From the NCBI RefSeq assembly GCF_000004195.4, contig NC_030677.2, forward strand, positions 44,951,142-45,015,141: a stretch of DNA of 64,000 nucleotides. Reading direction: 5' to 3'. This DNA comes from Xenopus tropicalis. Its lineage: Eukaryota > Chordata > Amphibia > Anura > Pipidae. The notes beneath the pieces were generated by a model, which was given only the letters and a program-made list of their open reading frames with translations, was not told where the DNA came from and did no database searches. Both the position numbers and the translations under genes were made by a program. Of the stretch, positions 37,809-52,800 are shown one piece after another. Numbering within the stretch: position 1 is the stretch's first letter; the number at the start of each line of letters is the position of its first letter.

Positions 37809-40800
37809 TTCAAGCTTGTAATCCCAAAAGATTCAAAAGCATTACCTCACTGCAGCCTTGAGACAAACTGAGCATTCACTCTGGGTCTTACCCAGCATGC
37901 CTTGCTCTACACAAAGACAACAGAGGTGTGACCAATCGCGTTGCATCTAGCAGGCTGCATTTGGACGCTCCCTCCTAATATTGCCCATTGACAAGCAGGC
38001 TGGCAAGCTCCTGAACTTGTTGGCATAGCAACATGTCCCAGCGGCTCCCCATAGGGCTTCTCACAGTACCATAGTTTTTTTTTTTTTCTCGCCCCCTTTT
38101 TCCATTCTGCTCACTCAATTAAATATAAAGCCTTGTGATTTTCAAGTTGGGTTTGAAAGAGAAATGTGCTTGAGCTGAGAATGCTTGCCATGCAGTTTGG
38201 GAACCGGGGTTAACCCGTTACCTTCTGGATACTATTCAAGCGAAACACGAGTACTGATAAAACCTGTTCAAAAGACCAATTATTCTGTAATTAATCAAAC
38301 ACACATATTATATAACCAGGTAATAAATATGCTCCAGTAAATAATGTATTAAGGCACACACTGTTCAGCTGGCTAAAAAGCATGCAAAATAAAGACCTGC
38401 AGTGGGAAACCTGTACATCGCTAACCAATTTACTGGCCTGGGGTACATACTGCTGAGTGTGCAGCCACCAACTTCCGTCTTGTGACCATGCACCCTCTGT
38501 GCAGATTGAAGTTCTTTACAAGAATACTACAGAAATCACCAAAAAAATCTATGTACAGTGAATGCACCCACCGGGGGCGCACAGGGGACGCCTGGTTACA
38601 GTTAATAAAATGGCAGCTGGGCGCTCTGCAGAAAAATAGAATTGGTCACCTTAGGGGCATATAACAAATCTGTCCATTCTTTCCCCCTCAGAAATTATTA
38701 CTTTTCTTGTGAGTGATTTAGCTTGTTGAGAATTACAAATATACAAACATACTGTATATATAAAAATTAGTTAATTCCATCAGTACCAAGAGAGACCAGG
38801 TATCACATAATATTATGATTTTTTTAGCCGCCGGAGAAACATTAGCATGAAATATACATGATATATACAATAGGCATCTATAAAGAAGCATATCACATTA
38901 ACACTGGGCGCAAATCACAAGGTATGCAGTCATGCATATTTAAAGGCAGTTTCTGTTCATATCTTTTCTATTCTTTAGTTTGAATGTTAAAAAATAAAGT
39001 CAGTTTTCTTCCTGGTCTGTTAAACAAGTGGCTTTCGCTACATTCGTTCAGGATTCAGAACCAGCAGTGTAGAGACTACTGCCAGCCAGGCATAAACTGC
39101 TTTCAATAGCAATTTTATTTACAAATACCTTCACAGCCTCTGCAAACTGTTAATCAATGTAAGCTGGAAGGTTGCTTGGAATAGCAACATTATGCAAGAC
39201 ACAGTTTTTGGGTGGAGATGCCTTTTAACAAAAGGCGGTTTTATAAATGTACACAGCCTGTCATTTCATATAGGGGGGACAATAACAGTTAAAAATTGTG
39301 TTTAAAAAAAGGTGCATTTATGTACTTGGGCAGAAGAAATTGCCTAAAATGACACAATCAAATCTTGTCCCTTTAGTTATTGACCTGCAGAAATATATAG
39401 TAACAGAGTCCTAGGCACAGCAAGGGGAGAAACAAATGTAATACCATACTCATATATACCAAGGTTCACTGAAGAACACATTTCTGCAAGGACCAATCAG
39501 TGAAGAGACAGCCATGCAGAATGGTCTGGCCACATGGAATCTGATTCTATATTGCCCTATCACTGCTTGGCAAAATAACAATAGCAGCATCCCCTAGTTA
39601 CAATGTGCTCATGCGCCAGATTACGAGAAAAAAAAAATCTTGAAGCGTTCATGCTTCCCCCGGCCACATTGGAAAGGCTACATTTGCTGATGTCTTACCC
39701 ATGATTCCAGGATATAAACAGAGCGGCGAAGGCAGGCAGGCAGGCAGTGTGTGACAGGCACATAGTGATGACTTCAGTGCAGACAGCTGGAGGTGGGATG
39801 GCAAGAACAGCAAGCGTGAGTGGCTTGACTGACAACATCATCAGCTCCTTAATTACGCTACTGCTGCTGGGATTCTTTGGGCTTTTTTTTTTTTTTGGAG
39901 CTTGAACATATGGTCAAGCGACACCCACGACCAAGGTATGAAGAGAGTATGTATGTAAGAGCTTGCCATTTGCCAGGGTTTACTGTGTTAAACACAAAGA
40001 AATCCCATACACTGCACATATATAAATGGCTTAAGTGAATCATTTTGGACACTTTTTCTGCTCTCTCTTTTCCTCGCAATAAATGTGAAGTCTGCTATAG
40101 CTGCCTTTAATCCCCTTCCATTGCCTCTAATGTGAATTAATCTGGAAGTGCTTATTGAAACACCTGTCAGGGGATTCTCACTGGAAAACTTAAAATAGCA
40201 CTTTTCAGAGTGCAACTGAGGGCGATTTTACCCTCTCCCCAGACAACTATAAAATGTGGTGGCCAAATGCTTTAATTGCCCCATGTGCCATTATCTAAAC
40301 TCTGGTTCATTTACCATTCCATCCAAAAGTGCTGGCACTACTATAAATATACATACAATATAATACAAACTTATGAATTAATGATCAAGAACACACAACA
40401 ACTTTGGTTAAAGATATTAATCAAATTTTGATTTTGCAAGCAAATTTAATACAACTTGACCAAACCGGACATAAAACTAGAATAACTAGAGGCCCAGTCC
40501 CAGCCTCATACAGGTGCATGCACAATATGAAGGAGAAACCATGGGGGTGAGCAGTATGATGAGAATAAACTGTGTGCGCACACAAAATTTGTGACTAAAA
40601 GGCAAGAAACAGAGCGCTGAGAATTCACAGAAAACATATTTTTGTAGATACAAAAAAAAACAAACAAAAAAAACACTCCCCAGAAAGAAGATCTTAGGGC
40701 TCTGGCACACGGGGAGATTAGTCGCCCGCGAACAGGGAGATTTGTTGCGGGCGCCAGAGCCCTAAATGACATGGTTTGTTTGTAATTGTTGCCAATACGG

Positions 40801-43800
40801 TGTTACATACCTAATGATATCTCTAAGAATTGTTGGCAATGACACCACCACTTAAAACGCAGTTTACATGTGACTAAGAAGCCAGACTGGCACGAAATGT
40901 ATGTTTTACAAGGGTAAATCAATTAATAAAATTCACAGTATATCTATAATTACACACACAGAATCAAGACTGGGTGGCATTGCTTCTTAAATATAACAGT
41001 GTTTATTTCTTTTATTAATTATTTGGGATCAGCTCCCAATCAATTTTTACACTACAAGAGACCACATAAATCATTCCTGAATGCAGTATCCTAAAATGAA
41101 CGTGCGCATGCTCTTACACTGGTTTCTTAACCCATATAGTAAAGGTATGGGATCCCTTATCCGGAAACCCATTATCCAGAAAGCTCCGAATTACGGAAAG
41201 CCTGTTTACCAATAGACTCCATTTTAATAAAATAATTCAGAATTTTAAAACTGATTTCCTTTTTCTCCGTAGTAATAAAACAGTATCTTGTAATTGATCG
41301 CAACTAAGATATAAATAATCCTTATTGGATGCAAAACAATCCTATGGGGTTTAATTAATGGTTTACGGAGAGACCCCTTATCCGGACTACCCTTGGTCCC
41401 AAGCATTCTGAATAATGGGTCCTATACCTGTAATGTGATTTACAAAGGAATAGGACTATAAAAATATAGCAGTCCTCATACACTATTACAGGGCGCAGTG
41501 CTGCATTGTTCAAAGGAATAGGGCTTGTGTAAAACACAGTTTTGCCTATTGTTTTAACAAAATTATGTTTTTTGTTATTGGGAAATAGGGAAACTTAAGC
41601 CAATTCATGTTTTGTTCTTGTGAGGTAGATAATTAGATTACTAGTGCACAGCAGAGCTTTATTTACCATATAGGTACCTGAGGAAGGGAAATTCAGCCCC
41701 TTCAGTTACCAGAGGTTGCTTTTTGCCCCCACTGTTAACTGGCCACTCCTTGCCATCTGAAGTAAAGTTCCCATCTTGCCTTATGGCCCTGTCTATGGGG
41801 GGTGGGTTGGTCAAAAGTATTTCTCAAATCCAATGCAAATATGAAACCTAGTTCTCTCCAGTTGTTGGCGATTCCGATTACCAGTTTCCCCCAAAGCCAA
41901 GGGTTGTGCTGATTATTACAATTATCCAGAAACCTGTTTTATGGTAAGGGGAGGGATGTATGGTCTGTAAAAAAAATCATGCTTAGTTGGAGTACTGCAG
42001 TAAAGTACTTACAGGCTTGCTTGCAAGTGCGTGGGGTTTACATGCAGATATAACTGCTAGAATATTTGTGGATTATGTGTAAATGTGATTGCTGGATTAT
42101 ATGGGACTGTATGCAAACAAAACTCCTAAACACAAAAGAAATTATGAATGAGGCAATACGTCCTATGGCACAAGGGTGTGTATTGACCTGCAGGATTACT
42201 GTAGAATATGAGCCAATGTGCCTGCAAGATAACTGGGGATTATTAGACTGTGTGTCTGCAGGAGTAATATGAGCCAATGGCACTGCAAGATTGCTGGAGA
42301 TTTTATGCCTGTCATTTCAGTGGGGCTTAGGCTCTTTTGTCCTTGCAGGATTACTGGAGATTAAATGCAAGCATTATGTTTGTTTGCATTCTTTCTGATG
42401 TATACCTTCTTATCCTGTTGGTGGCATTACACATGTATATGGCATTCTGAGTATACTGGATATAACAATTTCAAAACTTGTTTATTTCCTGTTGTTTATA
42501 TAGCGCTAACATTTCTTCACTTTACATATGCTTTAACACGCACACCAGTACCTGCAAATTTATACTACATACATTTTGATGTACAGTTATAAAAATCTCA
42601 CCATGCAACTGCACTCAAAAGCACATAACTTTGTGGGCCAAATGTGATCCTCCACACTTTATGTGATCAGATAAAGTCAGAAGGTTTCTTGCTTCAATCT
42701 TGCTTCAAACATAGCAAGCAGGATTACCTTCTTGCAGTCATGTTGTGTCCGACGGCAAATCTTTACAGCAAAGATTTTATAGCAGTTATATTTTTAGGCG
42801 AGTACAATGACATCTTGTATAGGATGTGACCTGTTGTTGCAAGGACATCCACCACCCAACACACAAGTATTTGCCTACTCTCATGATAATCAGCAAACTA
42901 ATCAATCTACTGTGTAAAAGCCTTACCCGGGTGAAAGTCAGTACAATATAGCTAAAAAGTTACGCTGATAGGTTTGCTAGGCTGAGAAATTAAATATTTT
43001 ACTGACACGTGTGGCTTGTCACCCTAGGTGAGTTTATTTTACACAGCTTTTATCAAGGTGCAAGCTGCAAAAACTGGACAGACTATAGATGGGATAGCAG
43101 AAGAACGTGCTAGGCATGCTGGGAAGGCTCATTGGGACAGGTTGGCTTGGACCAGCCATGTGTACAGTCTACTGCTCACGTGACTACAGCATTTGTCAAC
43201 GAGAAACTGCACATCGGAGAATCATGGTTTCCACAGATGCAGGATGCATTCTGTGGCGGTTTTTAGCCAGCCAAAATTCCCTAGCATAAAAAGCCATGTG
43301 TGTACCGTGATCATTGTGTTCTCTCCTCGGTATCCTACCATTCAATAGGTATAATAGGTCAGATGTTTCAGAACTGGTACATGCTGCAGTATGATTTAAA
43401 CTGTAAATAAAACAAAGATAGGGGAGTTTTGTCCAAGTTATGTAATGTAAAAGATGTACCAACTAACCAACCAGCTTAGGAGGCACACTGAATAAGTGGT
43501 TACCACTGCTTACTTGCAGTGTTGGGGCTTACACTTCATTCTGATTTAGATTGTAAACTCGGAGACCTCCTTTTTACTGTGGCTCTAATCACATAGCACT
43601 TAATCTCTGCATATTTATTGTATTCCTTTTAATAATTGTCCTCCCGGTTTCTTTTCTACTCTGCAATGTGTATCCATGTATGTACAAATAAACCTATACA
43701 TACTTAGACACTATGTGCAAGTTTGTATGTTCTCTCCATTTAAACTTGTGTTTCCTCCACTAACAGGCTCCTGATTAAACTACTGTATATACTCGAGTAT

Positions 43801-46800
43801 AAGCCTAGTTTTTCAGCACCCAAAATGTGCTGAAAAAAAGTCACCCTCGGCTTATACTCGAGTTGGGTGCCATGGGTCCCTCTAGACTAGCACCCTCTCT
43901 CCTTTGTGTGCAAATTAGGTCACCTGCAACCAGACCTTCCAGTGCCCTGGCCTAGGCTCCCACTAGCAATACTTATTTCCCCTTACATCCCTCCGGGACC
44001 AGGTCCGCTTACAGAGCTAGTTTACTGTTTTTCTTTGAAATAAATATTGAAAAACATATACCCCACTGATGCCTCAATTAATGTAATTTTATTGGTATTT
44101 ATTTTGATTATTAAAACTTAGCAGTAGCTGCTGTATTTCCCACCCTAGGCTTATACTCGAGTCAATAAGTTTTTCCAGTTTTCTCGGCTTATATTCGGAT
44201 CGGCTTATACTCGAGTATATACGGTAACCTTTGAGCACATGTGTTGTGTAAAACATTCAATTGCAAGCTCCACAGGTAAGGTCAATAAACACAAAGGGCA
44301 CTTTGTTGCAGCTACAAAATGGCAGAAAAAGTATTTTTATATGGGATACAAAGAATTGCCTCACCTAAAACACTCACATTGCGAGGGGACATGATTACTC
44401 TGTACTCTGTAGGCAGATGGGGGATGTTCTTTTTTCCCATAAAAACGATCAACGCACCAGAGGTCACCCCTTTAGATTAGAGGAACGGAGCTTCCATTTG
44501 AAGCAGCGTAGGTGGTTTTTCACGGTGAGGGCAGTGAGGTTGTGGAATGCCCTTCCTAGAGATGTGGTAATTGCAGATTCTGTTAATGCCTTTAAGGGGG
44601 GCCTGGATGAGTTCTTGAACAATCAGAATATCCAAGGCTATTGTGATACTAATATCTACAGTTAGTATTAGTGGTTGTATATATAGTTTATGTATGTGAG
44701 TGTATAGATTGGTAGGCGTGGGTTGTGTGTGCTGGGTTTACTTGGATGGGTTGAACTTGATGGACTCTGGTCTTTTTTCAACCCTATGTAACTATGTAAC
44801 ATTGTGTAAATGCACAAAAATGCCTTCCCACACATTCCTGAGAAATGTTCTGACATTTTGTAGCAGCAACAAAACGCACCATGTCTCATTGCCCTAAAGG
44901 ACAATAAGCTAGCTTTTCAGCATTTAATTCCCTATAGCTAAAGCTGGTTTTGCTGATCTTTTTCATGCAGATCAGAGATGCTGCAGCATGTGCTACAGTT
45001 TTGTAGACTACCTCATCCTCTGCAGTCTGACTCAGAACACACCATGTTGTCACCTCCTCAAGTCATCTTTAAAAGAAGGACCTATGCCAGCAAATTACTC
45101 ACCCACACTCTGCAATCTACACTGCAGCTTGGCTTATGGAAATAATGTGCAATAGCAACAACACAGAAAAATTAAGGAAGGGCTGAGGAGTATTCTATGG
45201 GTGTTGTAGTCAGAGGTAGATTCATTTCAACACAAAGTCCCTGTCTGGAACTGTGCTGTTTGTGCTAACTAGCTTGCAATTTCAGTGAAATTGCCTATTG
45301 CTTTGATTTTTTTTGTACCTGTTAAAGGTTAGGTGGGGGTCTCTACAGTTCAAACACCTGAAGGGTCAGAATAATGCTCTGCATTACCGCTAATAAGGGC
45401 TCAATAATAAAAGAATAAGGAAATGTGATACCTAGAAATAAGTTTCCAAAATAAAGTTGTGATCAAAATGAAAATTTGGAATGTGGGAAGGAATCGGGAG
45501 TACCCAGAGGAAACAAAGTGTGCAAGTCATAATCTGAAACAGAAGCTCAGTGCTGCAAAGCAACAGTAAGCTACCTTTTGCAATGACTCTTTCCAAACAG
45601 AATCAGAAAAGAAAAAGAACTGCACACTGAAGATTCACAGTAGCCATTTCCACCTCACCTCCTGCATCACAGCACAATGAAACACAAGACAATAGCTGGA
45701 ATCCATTTATCTGTATTGTTTTATATGTTATTTGTAGATTTAGAAACCATGAGAAACTATTGTTCACAGTCACAGACTCTTCTGAATGTGCCCAAAAGGT
45801 GCAAAACAGACAGATACATGTAGGAATTAGAGACGGACCGACTCGGCAATTAATTTGTTCATAAATGGGGCCCTCCCAAGGCCTGCCTGACCAATATCAG
45901 GCTGAAATTGGCCAAGTAAACCTTTTTTTTTTACCTTTCAGCAAATAACTAAATTACAATCAAAAAGTAAATGCTACTATTTTGGATTTACTAACCTATT
46001 ATTCTGTTTGAAGGTTTTCTTTACAAAATGCCATCCCACCGGCTAGAATGTAAATCGCCGGTGGGATGGCATTTTGGGGAGATTAGTAGCCTGCGAGAAG
46101 GGAGATTTGTTGCACGGCGACTAATCCCTCCATGTGTCAAAGCCCTTAGGTTTTGATGCCCTAGAGTACCTTTGTGCTTTTATTGTGTAGTTACAAATTA
46201 TCACAACTAAATATACTATACTATATACAGCTTACTGTTTATTAAAGGCAGTAAAAGACACTGGTTTACTAGCACAGATACAGCCTTAAGATTAAAAGGG
46301 CACCTGTCACCCACAAATTGTTTCTCCCACCAGAGGTGCAGGCTGATAGAACCAGCACTCAAGTTGGGTGAACCATAGTTTGGAAAAAAAAAAAAAAAAG
46401 TCCCCACTGGTGCTAGGCTGGGAGTCTCTGGGAGTGATGTCATATATTGCACATGAGCATAATGAACTAGTTAATCTGGATTGCTCATAATACATCTGAT
46501 GTAAGTCTCCCAATCTTACATTACATGCATGCGCATAAAGAGCAAGTTGTGGCACTTACACTCATGTGGCCTCCTGATGCGGGAAGCCTAGTACTGGTGT
46601 GGGATATTAAAAACAAACTATAATTTCCCCAACTGGAGTTTGGGCTCTATCAGCTTGCACCTTTGGTGGGGGAATCAATTTGTGGGTGACAGGTACCATT
46701 CTCAGCCTGTTTTATCCTGCACTAACTAACTAACTGTATTCGTGTTTTATGGGCAGTATGGCGGTACAGTGGTTAGTAAGGTTCAGTTCAAGCAAGGCAA

Positions 46801-49800
46801 CTTTCTGTAAGAAGAATTTGTATGCTTGTCTCATGCTTGCATGGTATTTCCTTTGGGTACTCATGTTCTCCTACAGGAAGGTTTTTGGCTCTTGATTAAA
46901 CTGACATGTATGGCATGCATGTATGTATTAGAAAACTTTGATCATAAAGTATACTGGGGGCAGAGACTGATAGGAATGTTGTAGGATGAATGATTGTAAG
47001 CTTTTTGTTGAAGGGACCACATTTCAACTGATTATGGAAACCTTCAGTACTTACAGTACAGCATAATTATTGTCACAATACATTTGTAAGGTGCTGCATC
47101 AATTTGTGGAGCCATATCAACACAATAAAGTCTCTGTAAAGCACTTTGCAATATGTTCCAACATGTTACACTATACAGAATTTGTAGATAAACCAAATGG
47201 AATAACTAGAGAGGTTTGGTTGGGGTGTGCTGAAAAGCCCTACTCTGCACAAGACACTGAGCTGCCACCTCCACAAATTACTGTAGCTTTGTGCCTTTTA
47301 TTTGTTTATAAAGTTGGTCATACACAGCAAGAAGTCCAACCATAATGCTGAAGTACACAATCTGAGCCAATTTAGGAATTTATATGGAGGTCTAAAATTA
47401 AACATTAAGTTCATTTAATAGTCAAGCTAAACAATTTGAACACATTTGATAATCAAATATTATCCTTTAAACATAGCACAGGAGGTAAGCGATTACAGTC
47501 ACGGGGGGGGTTCCTACATTTTGGAACTCGCCAGTGATGTAGCCCTTCCTTCTCCTTTAAGGCTACTGCCAGACAAGGCAGAATGACGCAGTCTATTGGC
47601 CCTGCATCAAGAGGCATTGCATTGGCCTGGGTGCATAAAAATGGAGTAGATTTCATCACAATCATGTGAATGAATTTCTCAGTGAAATCCACTCCATATG
47701 TTTGAATCTAGGCAGTGCCTCCCTGTGTAAACACAAAAGGGAGCAGAGGCCAGAAGATCGCTGATTCTTGGCCTGCAATTATAAGGGCAGGGGTACTGAA
47801 GACAACTTCGGGCGAAGCGTATGCCATCCCCCCGGCGATTTACATTCTAGCCGGTGGGATGGCATTGCAGGGAGATTAGTCACACGCGACAACAGAGATT
47901 TGTTGCGGCGCGACTAATCTCCCCGTGTACCCCTGCCATAAACTGACAGAGAATAAGCCCCACCAAGCAAGAGCCAAAAGTGTGGGAGGACTCCAAAGTG
48001 CCCAGAAGAAACCTATACAAAAATAAAAAAAAATAAATAAATAAAAAAAAAAAAATACAGGAACAAAAAGAATAAAATAGTTACCCTAAGCCATTAACAA
48101 GTCAGCAGGTATTTCATTTTAAGGATCAAACAGGAAAACATAAAATATCAGAAACATTGTATTACATCCTATTTTTATGTTTCTGCATTAATATACTTAT
48201 TCTATATTGCTACCCATCTACACATTTGTTTTTATTCACATTCTAAAATTTCTGCGGTGAAAACCCACAATACTCTGGCATGAAGAAAGAGAGGGATAAT
48301 TTCCTGGTTATCTAGACAATTTCCCATAAAAAATAAACAGTGGAAAGTTTGCTGTCCAAATTCTGTGGCTTGACTCCATCGCATGTGCAGGACCTAGAAA
48401 ATGCATGGAACTCTTCTTGGCTGTTTACAATGTGAAAACACTGACTGGGTGGGCAACTCTGTTACTAAATAATAAGTATAGCATTTAGCCTATTGGACAG
48501 GGTCTGAGTAATGTTCTCACTAACCTGAAAACATTCTATTGTAACAGTTGTCAGCTTTAGATGTGCTGTACAATTCCATGTCACCCCAGCTGGAACAAGA
48601 ATTATTCTGACGAATCAGCTTAATTGGCTTCAGGGAAAATAAGCGGAGGCCTAGCACACTCACTGTTTTACCAAACTTCTTAATCCAGCATTTTTGAAAT
48701 TACGGAATAAAAAAAAAAAATAAACTAGGGGAGAACCACCCACCGAAATGAAATAAGACTGCACAGAATTGTATAATGTCTACAAAAATATACACTTCAC
48801 ATGATAACAGGCTTCTCTGGTAAGATCAGGTCAGAACCAATCCTCCATATTGGGAATAAAAAGTCAATCCCTGCACTCTCACATTTATTCTTATGCTGCT
48901 AGGTCCCTTATTCCAGTGTGCACAATTAATAAGTGGATAACAGCAATAGAACACATAAGAAATAACCACAGATCATATGAAGGCAAACAAGAATGGCAAG
49001 TATGATCTATATTATAAATTCTATAGTGGGTGTGCTTCCAATACAAAGACTGGTTCCAATGAGTTACAATACTGAATGCCCTATTCTAAAACTGTTTACT
49101 TTTTGTGTCTGTGAAGCAAAGCAGCAGTGACATACTATACAAAAATACCTACACAGGTCCCAACACATTCTTCCTTTGCTTTAAAGGTTGGGAAGATACA
49201 AAAGTGTACAGGATAGTGGTACAAAAGAACTATTTGATTAAATACAGAATACTAAACTAGCTGGAGACATGCTTCCACACAGGTCCAGAACTAGGGGGTG
49301 GGCAGTAGAGGCAAATGCCTAGGGTGCAACAGAAGGGGTCCAAGACACATACTTCAGCTACCTGCCTACCCCTAGTTTTGACAGCTAAAAAAATGGTAAT
49401 GCGCTCCCCGTTTGCAGTGCTGCTACTGTTTGCCAACGCCTCCATCAGTTCACACACCCCTCCCAGTCAACTCTGCTCTCATCCCAATCCCTCACTTTAC
49501 TGGGGGTGTGGGCAATCAAGGAGTGTGTGCACTTTAGGTGCACGAGAAAGCTGGCCATACTTTATAAGATCCACTCATTTGGCGAGGTCACCAAACAAGC
49601 AGATCTTTTCCTGATTTGCCCACCTAAGTTGGGCAATATCGGGGTGATCCCTAAGGCCTAACAATGGGATCAAAACACCCCCAATTGGGGTAAGGGATGT
49701 GTCAACCAGCTGATGCTGTCCTTGATATCAGTTGGGTAGGCCCGTCTGAGGGCTTCAAAAACAAGCAGACAGGAAACAGGCAGTCATTAAATGAAACCAC

Positions 49801-52800
49801 TATTGAATATGAAATTATGTAACTAAATACTTTGAAAATCGCGGGCCAATAATAATTCCCACATTGCACAATTAGGATATTATGCTAGTTTTCCTTTATT
49901 ATAGATATGATAATAAATATATTTGTGCAAACTAAGCTGGAACTTTTAGGCTAATGTCCCACGGAGAGATTAGTCACTGCGATTTTTTAAGTGAGTTGCT
50001 CGTTTTAGCTCTACATAGAGAAGAATATAAACCGCCAATACCTAAACCAAAGATACTACTTCAAATGGCTTATTGCTCCAAATCGCTATGAGACCCTTTT
50101 TCAAGAGAAAGCATTGTCATTCAAAACTACTGGAAATCGCTGAAAGTAAAACCCAAAGCTCAGGTTTTCACAATATTAGATTCTATTAGAAGTTTAAGTG
50201 ACACACACATGCTCGGTGTGCTCTGGGCAGCTGTTGAGAAGCTAAGCTTAGGGTTCACCACAAATCATTCTAAGTGTCGTAGAAGCTGATGCTAAAGGAG
50301 TGCCTAACAAATCGGCACTCCTCACTGATTAAGTTCATCTTTTCAAAAAATATTCCCCAAATAAAGACATTTCTCAATTTCTTTTTTACCATTAGTCTAA
50401 AATGTGTCTTTTAAAATGAATCCCTTTCACAAGCATAATAAGCAAGTCACTGACTTTTTGATATATATTGCTAACTCAGCTGAATCAGAGAAGTACCAGC
50501 AACTAATGTAACAGTTGAAGCTGAAACTTCTGCTGCTAAAACATGCTTTTACAGCGGTGAGAGAGGACGCAGAGGAGGAGCACTATACAGGGCAGGACTG
50601 CTGAACCCAGAAACGACACTGCAGGTCGGGAATAGGGAAAGAAAAAGGAGCAGCCACCTGATCCATACCAGTGACTCCTGACATGCGCATCCTATACTCT
50701 GTTTTAAGTGCACAGAAGGCAAAGGGAAACAGAAAGGTCGTGGAATTAACCTAATGTTGCTAAAGTTGGAAATTTACCTATGTGAAGTGGTTCCTAATAC
50801 TGCCTGAAATTAAGAGGTGGGAAAGCAGAGAGTCGTGAGCTACAAGCGAACCAATTGGATGCCATATAAACCCAAGGGGGTCTGTAAGTAGATTGGCAAT
50901 CGGAAAGGGATATCACAACTGGGCACAAAAGGGTGATATAAGTAAAAGTCATCACTGGTGTTAAAAAGCACATGAGAGTGCACATTGTGAAGTAATAACA
51001 GTATTACACTATATATTTTTTTTTTCTTCTTTTCCTCATAAGACCTCATCGCTAAGTCTAAAGCAGAAGAGGGCACTTTGGAGTTATTTATTGAATGCTA
51101 AAACATGCATCAAATAATGTATGAGCTGTATTAACTAATGCATCAAAGTGTAAAAAAAAATAAAAAAACAAGAACAGCAAAAGAAACAAATGTATTTTTG
51201 CAACAAAAGGGAACTGTTGCCATTCTAAAACACTAACTGTAGTGGTTGTTTACCCTGTAACTTCAATAAAACGGTTTGCAGTAGTGTTTAAGGTAGTACA
51301 CTTAAGCCACTTATTCCTCAAAAGCTAAACAAAAAAACAATTCAAAAAGTGATTGTTTATGGTTTACTATATAAAAATGATGTGTTTTGTAAATGGGAAC
51401 TGCCTAATAAACACCCTTATTCCTGGATTTAGTAAGACTGCCTAGATGTGCTTCAGAAAAGGAAATTCTGGTTTGTCCTCCATATTGAAGCACCAAGGCT
51501 GGGGGCAGGGAAGGGAGAGCGAATTGAAAGAAATTGTTTCTATTTTCCTGCTGTCAGCTCTTAAGATTGATATGTATTGCTTTGGAGCTTTCCCTTTTTC
51601 CACTGCCAGTCCAACCTGTTGGTCAGCCAGATGAATAGCTTGGGAAAGTGGAATGTATCAGTTACACTTTTGGCTCTAGCACACGGGGAGATTAGTCGCC
51701 CGCGACAAATCTCCTGTGTCTCGGGCGACTAATCTCCCCCAAATGCCATCCCACCAGCGAAAATGTAAATCGCCGGTGGGATGGCATTCCTCTCGAGGCA
51801 ACTTATCGCGCCGCCACGTATGCCATCCCACCGGCGATTTACATTTTCGCCGGTGGGATGGCAATCCGGGGAGATTAGTCGCCTGCGAACAGGGAGTTTG
51901 TCGCGGGCGACTAATCTCCCCGTGTGCCAGAGCCCTTAGGGGTATTAGGCATTATACTTAGGCAGTGCTGCATGTACTGCTAAATTCTGCTGCACAATGC
52001 ATTAAACAACCTGGAAAATGCTATACTGCAAAATTGAGCTGTTTGCAATGTAAATGGATACACACTACTGTATATAAAGGTCAATGCAGTCTGTAGCCAG
52101 GAATGCCTTCCTAAATCATGGGGCCCAAAAACGCATCTATTTCTTAGCTAGATGCACCCCTTCCGCATAAAGGTCAGGTCTCTCACTGTCTTGGAATTCT
52201 TTGATATTTACCTTGGCTTTAAAGGGATGGTTCACCTTTAAGTTAACTTTTAGTATATTTTATATATAGTTATAAAATGTTCTATTCCTAGCAACTTTGC
52301 CTCTGTGAGGCTACAATTTCATTATTATTGTTACTTTTTATTCTTTGCCTATCTTTTCAGTCCCTCTTCTATATTCCAGTCTCTTGTTTAAACTACTGCC
52401 TGGTTGCTAAGGTAAGCAAGACCATAGAAACCAGATAACTGAAATTCCATATTGGAGAGCAAATTGCCGCAGAATTAACTTCATACTAAAAAGTTAAAGG
52501 TTAATAACCCCTTTAAGAGCAATTATATAGTTGTAGGTTGAAGAACATACCAAAAAGTTTCTCTTAAACCATAATGAACACCTGCAAATGTACACCAGTG
52601 GTAGGATGGTATCTTCAGGCATTTCGCCCCACCTAAGAGGCAACAGTGTGGGGTGACAAAAATCCCAGGGAGGTGGTCCCACTAAATATCATATGAAACC
52701 TGTTTTGTACCATAATATTGGTGCGCATATGGCCACCTTAAGAGTAAGGTCACAAAGGTTTACTGTTAGCTGGTGGGTGAGCGCTGGCTGACGATCACAC

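Noticed and set aside
44417..44665. 82-codon frame as a stand-alone gene
   Set aside because: It is the C-terminal end of a LINE reverse transcriptase followed by the LINE 3' tail. It is 5' truncated with no promoter.
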